Shown one piece after another: positions 1 to 5,001 of a stretch of 7,133 nt of DNA. Under the pieces are notes generated by a model that saw only the letters and a list, made by a program, of their open reading frames with translations, was not told the DNA's origin and did not search any database. This DNA comes from Fimbriimonadaceae bacterium (GTDB taxonomy: Bacteria > Armatimonadota > Fimbriimonadia > Fimbriimonadales > Fimbriimonadaceae), in contig JACMJO010000087.1 in the NCBI GenBank assembly GCA_014380605.1, positions 1 to 7,133 on the forward strand. Reading direction: 5' to 3'. Each line of letters starts with the position of its first letter. The stretch's first letter is position 1. Position numbers and translations under genes: made by a program.

Positions 1-1
1 C

Positions 2-1195
2 AAGCTACCGGCTGGCTGGGAGCAATCGGGCAAGCCCGATTTGGATATCGACGGCGCGGTCTGGTTCCGGAAGCAAATTCAAGTTCCCGCGGAGTGGGCT
101 GACCGCGACTTGATCCTCCAGCTAGGCCCAATCGACGACAACGATGTAACCTACTTCAATGGCGTGGAGATTGGCTCCACTGGACTCGATGTTCCCGAGT
201 CTTGGCAGAAGCCACGCTCTTACAACGTCCCGGCCAGACTGGTTAAAGCAGGGAATGCAGTTATCGCGGTGAGGGTCATGGACTCGGCGGGCGGCGGCGG
301 GATCTATGCGGGCCCGATGACCCTCGTTCCCGAAGGGCTGTCGTCAGGCCCCATCAACCTCGCCACCGATTGGAAGTATCTAGTTGAGGCAAGTCGGCCC
401 ACATTGCCGCCAAGTTTCTGGAACACCCAGCCTCAGCAACCCTACGGTCCGGGCAGTGCCGTCGCTCCCACCAATCTTTGGAATGGCATGATCCATCCCC
501 TTCTGCCGTTTGCGATCAAAGGGGCGATTTGGTATCAGGGTGAGTCCAACGCCGGGAGAGCTTATCAGTATCGATCCCTGTTTCCAGGCATGATCAAGGA
601 TTGGCGGTCGGCGTGGGGCCGAGGCGATTTTCCTTTCTACTATGTTCAGCTCGCCAACTTCATGGCAAAGACTCCCGAGCCCGTTGAAAGCGAATGGGCG
701 GAACTCAGAGAAGCCCAAACGATGACTTTGAACCTGAGGAATACCGGAATGGCGCTTGCCATCGACATTGGGGAAGCCGCCGATATCCATCCTTTTAACA
801 AGTCGGCGGTCGGAGAGCGTTTGGCAAGGTGGGCGCTGGCTCGAGACTACGGTCAAACGGACATTGTTGCTTCGGGTCCCTTCTACAAGAGCCACGAGGT
901 CGCGAGCGGCCAAATTGTTCTCAGCTTTGAATTCGCTGAGATGGGTTTGGCATCACTCTCTGGCCAAGCCCTCAAGGGGTTCGCCATTGCAGGTGAGGAT
1001 CGAAAGTTTGTCTGGGCTCAGGCCAAAATAGTGGGTTCGCAGGTCGTGGTTTCTTCGCCCCTCGTGAGGAATCCGGTTGCCGTTCGCTATGCCTGGTCCA
1101 ACAACCCCGATTGCAATCTGATCAACAAGGCCGGCTTGCCCGCGTCGCCATTCCGCACCGATAGCTGGCCCGGCTTAACCATAGATCGTCGCTAG
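2..1195 (+). CDS. Sialate O-acetylesterase-like SASA family esterase (5' partial)
   Basis: This is the C-terminal part of a carbohydrate acetylesterase of the SASA (sialate O-acetylesterase, SGNH-like hydrolase) family, which removes O-acetyl groups from sugars and is usually exported. The frame is open to the left window edge. The TTG at 41 is therefore not the true start, and the N-terminus with signal peptide and the catalytic-serine GQSN block lies outside. The first roughly 110 visible residues (DGAVWFRK, LQLGPIDDNDVTYFNG) look like the beta-sandwich domain inserted in this family. The second half of the hydrolase core follows: NGMIHPLLPFAIKGAIWYQGESN ends at 550, and an Asp-x-His pair (DIHP, Asp 782-784, His 788-790) fits the catalytic Asp and His. 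The stop is TAG at 1193-1195. The family assignment is firm. The substrate is unproven, because many members in glycan-degrading bacteria act on plant or algal acetylated sugars rather than sialic acid. Confidence 0.88.
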   Translation, partial: KLPAGWEQSGKPDLDIDGAVWFRKQIQVPAEWADRDLILQLGPIDDNDVTYFNGVEIGSTGLDVPESWQKPRSYNVPARLVKAGNAVIAVRVMDSAGGGGIYAGPMTLVPEGLSSGPINLATDWKYLVEASRPTLPPSFWNTQPQQPYGPGSAVAPTNLWNGMIHPLLPFAIKGAIWYQGESNAGRAYQYRSLFPGMIKDWRSAWGRGDFPFYYVQLANFMAKTPEPVESEWAELREAQTMTLNLRNTGMALAIDIGEAADIHPFNKSAVGERLARWALARDYGQTDIVASGPFYKSHEVASGQIVLSFEFAEMGLASLSGQALKGFAIAGEDRKFVWAQAKIVGSQVVVSSPLVRNPVAVRYAWSNNPDCNLINKAGLPASPFRTDSWPGLTIDRR

Positions 1196-1213
1196 CACAA
1201 GTAAACTCCGGGA

Positions 1214-1873
1214 ATGGGCAAGTCGTTTCTCATTCCCGAATCCCTTGCAACCTACGTTGAAAACAGCTGGTTGCGCGAAAGCGAGGTCCTTCGTGAGCTT
1301 CGGGAAGAGACCGCCGCGATGGAGACGGCTGGGATGCAGATTGCCGCGGATCAGGGCCAATTCATGGCGTTCCTCATCAAGGCGACGGGTGCGAAGCGGT
1401 GTCTCGAAGTTGGAGTTTTCACCGGGTACTCCTCCACTGTGGTCGCTTTGGCTCTGCCCGCCGACGGAACGATTCTTGCCTGCGATGTAAGCGAAGAGTT
1501 CACCGCAGTTGCAAGGAAGTATTGGGAGAAGGCCGGAGTGTCGCACAAAATAGACCTGCGTTTGGGGCCAGCCGTTGAAACCCTTGATTCGCTCATTGCA
1601 GACGGACCGTCAGGAGCCTACGATTTTGCGTTTATCGATGCCGATAAACCTAGCTACCTCGCCTACTATGAGCGTGTTCTCTTCTTGCTTCGGAAGGGAG
1701 GAGTCGTGGCCATTGATAACGTCCTATGGGATGGCAAAGTGGCGGATCTGGAAGTCCTCGACGAGCAAACGGTCGCCATTCGACAGGTGAATGAACACTT
1801 GCACCGCGACGACCGTGTCGATATCTGCCTTGTTCCTATCGGCGATGGCGTGACTCTAGCCCGAAAGCGCTAG
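1214..1873 (+). CDS. Class I SAM-dependent O-methyltransferase (caffeoyl-CoA/catechol type)
   Basis: This 219-residue soluble enzyme transfers a methyl group from S-adenosylmethionine to a hydroxyl of a small, probably catechol-like, substrate using a divalent metal. The length is typical of the family. Visible motifs are the SAM-binding loop LEVGVFTGYS at about residues 64-73, the ribose-binding acidic residue Asp91 (ACDVS), the metal-site block FIDADK (Asp142, Asp144), and AIDN (Asp168, Asn169) after KGG. The N-terminal helix (LATYVENSWLRESEVLRELREE) matches the dimer/substrate helix of caffeoyl-CoA O-methyltransferases. The ATG at 1214 is chosen because it leaves this helix complete, although only a weak GGGA lies just upstream. 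It follows the esterase by 18 bases on the same strand, so co-transcription is likely but no shared pathway is evident. The substrate cannot be told from sequence. Confidence 0.9.
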   Translation: MGKSFLIPESLATYVENSWLRESEVLRELREETAAMETAGMQIAADQGQFMAFLIKATGAKRCLEVGVFTGYSSTVVALALPADGTILACDVSEEFTAVARKYWEKAGVSHKIDLRLGPAVETLDSLIADGPSGAYDFAFIDADKPSYLAYYERVLFLLRKGGVVAIDNVLWDGKVADLEVLDEQTVAIRQVNEHLHRDDRVDICLVPIGDGVTLARKR

Positions 1874-1876
1874 CTC

Positions 1877-2293
1877 TCAGCCGAAGTTGTAGATCGAATA
1901 AGGATCCCAATCTGGGTCGCGAGCCATTCGGGTTGCCACCATCTGGCCCACATGATAATTGTCGTGTGCGACGATAAACTCGCTTGCCTTCGACTCTGAG
2001 CCTGGTTTGGCGAGCACTGCTGCGGTCGCTTTTGCCCGTAGTTCTTTCATATTTTCCCATACAGCGGGCCATTCTGTGGTCGAGGGTTCATAGGTCCCCC
2101 ATTCGTGCTTTTCCCCATTGGCTTCCTTAACCATCGCGACATAGCATTCGCCCAAGTGTGCGGCTGTCTCACGAGGGGTCATGGATTTCTCGGTGAGTCG
2201 AAAATCTAGCGACGCATCGAGCCCATCGAAGACCTTTTCGAGCTGATAGGCCGCATCATCGAATTGGTGTTGCAGTAGTTCTTGTGTCGTCAT
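1877..2293 (-). CDS. DinB family protein (DinB/YfiT-like four-helix metalloprotein)
   Basis: This is a 138-residue protein of the DinB/YfiT superfamily: small four-helix-bundle proteins that bind a divalent metal through three histidines. It is unrelated to DNA polymerase IV despite the name. The three candidate ligands are His46 (TAAHLGEC) and the pair His110/His114 in AHDNYHVGQM, the usual spacing for the family. Short tryptophan-rich stretches (EWGTYEP, TEWPAVWENM) lie between them. Some relatives are thiol-dependent S-transferases using bacillithiol or mycothiol; most have no known reaction. The start is ATG, with GAGG four bases upstream. The gene converges on the O-methyltransferase with only three bases between the stop codons and diverges from the GNAT gene. 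The fold assignment is solid and the biochemical role is unknown. Confidence 0.85.
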   Translation of the reverse strand: MTTQELLQHQFDDAAYQLEKVFDGLDASLDFRLTEKSMTPRETAAHLGECYVAMVKEANGEKHEWGTYEPSTTEWPAVWENMKELRAKATAAVLAKPGSESKASEFIVAHDNYHVGQMVATRMARDPDWDPYSIYNFG

Positions 2294-2295
2294 AA

Positions 2296-2301
2296 CACCT
2301 C
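2296..2301 (-). promoter_or_regulatory. Shine-Dalgarno of the DinB-family gene
   Basis: On the minus strand GAGGTG lies just before the ATG at 2293. The GAGG core is four bases from the start codon, which is short but usable. It supports this ATG as the start. Confidence 0.5.
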
Positions 2302-2305
2302 ATTA

Positions 2306-2337
2306 TTGCACCCCATGAAACATTTGTCTACTATAAT
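2306..2337 (+). promoter_or_regulatory. Candidate sigma-70 promoter for the GNAT gene
   Basis: A perfect TATAAT -10 hexamer lies at 2332-2337, 42 bases before the GNAT start codon. The best upstream match to a -35 is TTGCAC at 2306-2311, but the 20-base spacer is longer than the usual 16-18. The -10 is convincing and the -35 is doubtful. The same bases read on the other strand as TATAGT (2330-2335), about 35 bases from the dinB start, so this short gap may drive both genes. I found no good -35 for the minus-strand direction. Confidence 0.42.
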
Positions 2338-2379
2338 CACAGATCAGATTGTGGCCCGCTGAGGAAATACAATTCGAGG

Positions 2380-2937
2380 ATGAATGCCAGAGCTTCGGAG
2401 TTTGAACTTAGGCTTGCGACGATCGCCGATGTTGCAGCACTTACAGTTCTGATGACTCGATCTATCCGGGAACTGAGCAAGGGCTTTTATTCGGAAGCCC
2501 AGATCGAATCTGCGGCAAAGTACATTGGCATTCCCGACCCGGAGATCATTGAGGATCACACCTACTTTGCGGTCGAGCGACTTGGCGTTGTGATTGCCTG
2601 CGGCGGATGGAGCAGACGCCGGAAACTGTTTCGTGGTGCGGCCGAGCAAGAGGATCTCGTGCAGGAGTTCTTAGACCCATCCACAGATTCGGCAAAAATC
2701 CGGGCTATGTTCGTCGATCCCGACTATCGGAGGCAGGGTTTGGGCGAGATGATCTACCTTGCAAGCGTGGACGCGGCGAGAGGGGCCGGCTATGGGTCGG
2801 TAGAACTTATGGCCACCATGCCGGGAGTTCCATTTTACCGTCGGATGGGATTTGGGCAGGAAGAACCTCTAAACATACAGCTACCTGACGGCACGAACCT
2901 GCCTGGAATTCAAATGTATAAGTTCTTGGGCGCGTAG
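2380..2937 (+). CDS. GNAT family N-acetyltransferase
   Basis: This 185-residue acetyltransferase of the GCN5-related (GNAT) fold transfers an acetyl group from acetyl-CoA to an amine on an unknown small molecule or protein. Beta1-alpha1 is ELRLATIADVAALTVLM (residues 9-25). The strand FAVERLGVVIACGGW (63-77) precedes motif A, IRAMFVDPDYRRQGLGEMI (107-125), whose RRQGLG segment is the pyrophosphate-binding loop. The PFYRRMGF segment (151-158) is the usual motif B end with its tyrosine. The ATG at 2380 has GAGGAA 13 bases upstream (2361-2366), a little far, and GAGG directly abutting it. The start is nevertheless reasonable because it places motif A at its usual distance. It is monocistronic, divergent from dinB and convergent with the dehydrogenase, with a 53-base AT-rich gap after its TAG. 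No substrate can be inferred. Confidence 0.88.
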   Translation: MNARASEFELRLATIADVAALTVLMTRSIRELSKGFYSEAQIESAAKYIGIPDPEIIEDHTYFAVERLGVVIACGGWSRRRKLFRGAAEQEDLVQEFLDPSTDSAKIRAMFVDPDYRRQGLGEMIYLASVDAARGAGYGSVELMATMPGVPFYRRMGFGQEEPLNIQLPDGTNLPGIQMYKFLGA

Positions 2938-2990
2938 TATGACGTCGCGATCAGTGTATGAATTTAAGCTAGACTTGAACTTGTATAAGT

Positions 2991-4067
2991 TTAGAGGTAA
3001 ATGCGTCGGCCATCTTCTTTCGCGCTCTGGTAAATGGCCATGATGATCTTGAGCGGTTCCATAGATGCCTCGCCGGTTATGAAAGGCTCCCGACCGTCTA
3101 GGATCGCCCAGGTGAAGTCCTCAAGCTGAAGCCGATGTTGCTCGCCCCATTTGCTGGTTGGGTCGTCAATGCTTGAGGCCACTAGGTCTGCTTCGTTCTG
3201 GTCGGCGGTGTGCTGGTTTGGGGTTGGCTGCATCATGACTCCGCCGCCATACAGACCTTCTGCTGCCGCGACCGGGTCGGCTTTCCACATCTTCACACGA
3301 TCTCCTTCCAAGATCACAGTTCCATGCTTGCCGTGTACCTCGAGACGCTCAGCAAGGCCAGGATAGAAGGACGTCGAGCCATAGATCAACCCGATCGCGC
3401 CGTTCTTGTACTCGATCAAGGCTTGGGCGATGTCCTCCACTTCGATGTCGTGCGACGCAGTCCGAACCTGTGCCTGGACCGATTTGACGCCGCCCATGAT
3501 CCATTGGATCATGTCGATCATGTGGATGCCTTGGTTGATGAGGCACCCTCCGCCATCCAATGCCCAGGTTCCTCTCCAGTCGCCAGAATCATAGTAGGCC
3601 TGCGTTCGATACCATTTGACATAGGCATCTCCGGCGAGCAGGTCGCCAAGTTCCCCATTCTGGGCGGCTTCGCGGGTTCGCTGTATCGCGCTTGAGAACC
3701 GATGCTGACTGATGGTGGCAAGCTTGACTCCGGCCAGCTTGGCCGCATCGACCAGACTTTGAGCCTTTGCCCGAGTTGTGTCGATCGGCTTCTCGACCAT
3801 CACATGCCTTCCACTCTGGGCGACCTGAACCCCAACCTCGGCGTGAAGGCCGCTTGGTGTGCAGACGATGACCGCATCAGACAGTTCGCACAGCTCTTGG
3901 ATGGTTTTGGCCGGGGCACAATGATAGAGATCGGCGGCTTCACAAGCCTTCTCATGAACGATATCGTGCACGGCGACCAGCTTGGCCCCGTCGATTTTGG
4001 CAAGGGCATCGGCGTGCGTCTTGTAGATGACTCCGCATCCGATCAACCCGAAACGAACCTCGCTCAC
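2991..4067 (-). CDS. Gfo/Idh/MocA family NAD(P)-dependent sugar oxidoreductase
   Basis: This 358-residue cytoplasmic dehydrogenase oxidises or reduces a hydroxyl/keto group of a sugar, sugar nucleotide or cyclitol with NAD(P). The N-terminal Rossmann domain starts with GLIGCG (residues 7-12). VEKPID (91-96) carries the conserved lysine, Lys93. The C-terminal alpha/beta domain has WRGTWALDGGG (164-174) and NQGIHMID (178-185) with the catalytic His182. At the position where inositol dehydrogenases have an aspartate, this protein has Asn178. The YVKWYRTQ / WRGTW / NQGIH pattern is reminiscent of WlbA-like sugar-nucleotide dehydrogenases, but I would not name the substrate. It starts with GTG, sharing four bases (GTGA) with the stop of the upstream isomerase gene, and has a strong GGAGGA nine bases before the start. 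The two are therefore translationally coupled and probably act on consecutive steps. Confidence 0.9.
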   Translation of the reverse strand: MSEVRFGLIGCGVIYKTHADALAKIDGAKLVAVHDIVHEKACEAADLYHCAPAKTIQELCELSDAVIVCTPSGLHAEVGVQVAQSGRHVMVEKPIDTTRAKAQSLVDAAKLAGVKLATISQHRFSSAIQRTREAAQNGELGDLLAGDAYVKWYRTQAYYDSGDWRGTWALDGGGCLINQGIHMIDMIQWIMGGVKSVQAQVRTASHDIEVEDIAQALIEYKNGAIGLIYGSTSFYPGLAERLEVHGKHGTVILEGDRVKMWKADPVAAAEGLYGGGVMMQPTPNQHTADQNEADLVASSIDDPTSKWGEQHRLQLEDFTWAILDGREPFITGEASMEPLKIIMAIYQSAKEDGRRIYL

Positions 4068-4885
4068 TTCGCAGCTTCCTCCACAACCTTTCGTAGTGCC
4101 TTTACCGCCTCCTCAAACAACTGCTCGCCCGAGAATCCCCCGAACTTGCCAGCGCTGGATAAGTGGGGCTCGATGGTCAGAGGGCCAGACCATCCTTGCT
4201 TTACAAGCCACGTGATGGTTTCGACCATCTGCCCATCCCCTTCGCCTGACGGGACGATCTTCTTATCGATTTCAACCGCGTCTTTGATGTGAAGAGTGTG
4301 AAGGTGGGGAAGCAACCACGGGAACCAGTCTTCCATCGGCCGGTAACCGATGAGAACGGTGTTGGCAAAGTCAAACGCGGCCTTGAATGATGGGCCTCCG
4401 AAACGCTCAAAGAGCCTTTTTGAGCCTCGAGGAAAAGCTCCGTAGTAGGTCGCGTCGTTTTCATGGAGCAGCGTCATTCCAGACTGCTCCGCCATGTAAA
4501 TCTGTTCCGCCATCCACGCCTCGATCGCCATCCACGCGTTGTCATAATCGGTATTCGGTACCTCGGGACTGAAGATGCGAATCAGTTTGGTGCCGGTTCG
4601 ATTTGCCGCGTGAATCGCTTTCTCCAGCTTCACAAGCTCCTGAGCTTGGCTGGCCGCCGAGTAAGAAACCTTGTTGACCGGCGATCCGATGGCTTGCACA
4701 TGGAGGCCGTTATCCGCGCACTTCTGGGCAACCTCGTCGAGTTGGCCGTCGTCCAGATCCAGCACGTTGACGCCGTTAACACTGCGCAGGTCGAGGCCCG
4801 GAACACCTAGCCTCTTGAGAGTTGCGATCTGGGCATCCAGTTCGGGCGAGATCTCGTCAGCGAAAGCGGAGAGCGGGAAAGGCAT
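4064..4885 (-). CDS. Sugar phosphate isomerase/epimerase (xylose isomerase-like TIM barrel)
   Basis: This 273-residue TIM-barrel protein of the AP endonuclease 2/xylose isomerase-like superfamily uses a divalent metal to isomerise, epimerise or eliminate on sugars. The N-terminal signature AFADEISPELDAQIATLKRLG (residues 7-27) and AIGSPVNK (65-72) is typical of family members linked to Gfo/Idh dehydrogenases. The likely metal ligands are Glu142 (LHEND), Asp172 (AFDFAN), His199 (HIKD) and Glu239 (TIEPH), at the ends of barrel strands; a glycine-rich SGEGDGQM loop follows at 213-220. No signal peptide is seen, so it is cytoplasmic. The ATG at 4885 has a modest AAGG eight bases upstream (4894-4897). 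It is the first gene of a two-gene unit with the dehydrogenase. The substrate is unknown, and a phosphorylated sugar is not implied by the family name. Confidence 0.88.
   Translation of the reverse strand: MPFPLSAFADEISPELDAQIATLKRLGVPGLDLRSVNGVNVLDLDDGQLDEVAQKCADNGLHVQAIGSPVNKVSYSAASQAQELVKLEKAIHAANRTGTKLIRIFSPEVPNTDYDNAWMAIEAWMAEQIYMAEQSGMTLLHENDATYYGAFPRGSKRLFERFGGPSFKAAFDFANTVLIGYRPMEDWFPWLLPHLHTLHIKDAVEIDKKIVPSGEGDGQMVETITWLVKQGWSGPLTIEPHLSSAGKFGGFSGEQLFEEAVKALRKVVEEAAK
4077..4082 (-). promoter_or_regulatory. Strong Shine-Dalgarno fixing the GTG start of the Gfo/Idh/MocA gene
   Basis: GGAGGA on the minus strand lies nine bases before the GTG at 4067, inside the last codons of the isomerase gene. 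It decides the start of the dehydrogenase and shows that the overlapping stop/start is a real coupled junction. Confidence 0.75.
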
Positions 4886-4934
4886 CAGCAGAACCTTACC
4901 TTTTGGGATGCGAGAACTGGTTCGAATTCAAGAC

Positions 4935-4966
4935 GCTTGGCCGTCAACCTGAAGTGTAAGCCAAGC
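4935..4966. repeat. 7-bp inverted repeat upstream of the isomerase gene
   Basis: GCTTGGC (4935-4941) and GCCAAGC (4960-4966) form perfect arms around an 18-base spacer in the 116-base gap between the MetH half and the isomerase. No run of T follows on the minus strand, so a classical terminator for the MetH gene is unlikely. The arms flank the candidate -10 of the isomerase promoter, so an operator is possible. At this length chance cannot be excluded. Confidence 0.35.
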
Positions 4967-4981
4967 AAGAAGCGCAAACAA
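4953..4981 (-). promoter_or_regulatory. Candidate promoter of the isomerase-dehydrogenase operon
   Basis: On the minus strand TTGTTT (4976-4981) is separated by exactly 17 bases from TACACT (4953-4958), about 67 bases before the isomerase start. The match is moderate (3/6 and 4/6), but spacing and position are right and no better pair is visible in this gap. It lies downstream of the MetH-half stop codon, so the operon could be transcribed independently of it. Confidence 0.3.
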
Positions 4982-5001
4982 GTTTTCGCACTCCCAAAGA
5001 G

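Noticed and set aside
41..43. TTG as the start codon of the esterase
   Set aside because: The frame is open upstream to base 2, with residues that continue the beta-sandwich domain, and the family requires a longer N-terminal part carrying the catalytic serine.
380..913. 177-residue minus-strand open frame within the esterase gene
   Set aside because: It overlaps the conserved SASA catalytic region in antisense and has no recognisable motif.
2978..2991. AACTT-GTAT-AAGTT stem between the convergent GNAT and dehydrogenase genes
   Set aside because: Five AU-rich pairs with no T-run are too weak to call a terminator.
2866..2997. 9-bp inverted repeat CCTCTAAAC / GTTTAGAGG and 10-bp direct repeat TGTATAAGTT around the GNAT 3' end
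   Set aside because: The arms are about 115 bases apart, partly within coding sequence, and the shared bases are AT-rich. Chance similarity is the simplest explanation.
3702..4292. 196-residue open frame on the plus strand across the isomerase-dehydrogenase junction
   Set aside because: It is antisense to two well-recognised proteins, has no family motif, and its length is explained by the codon pattern of the opposite strand.
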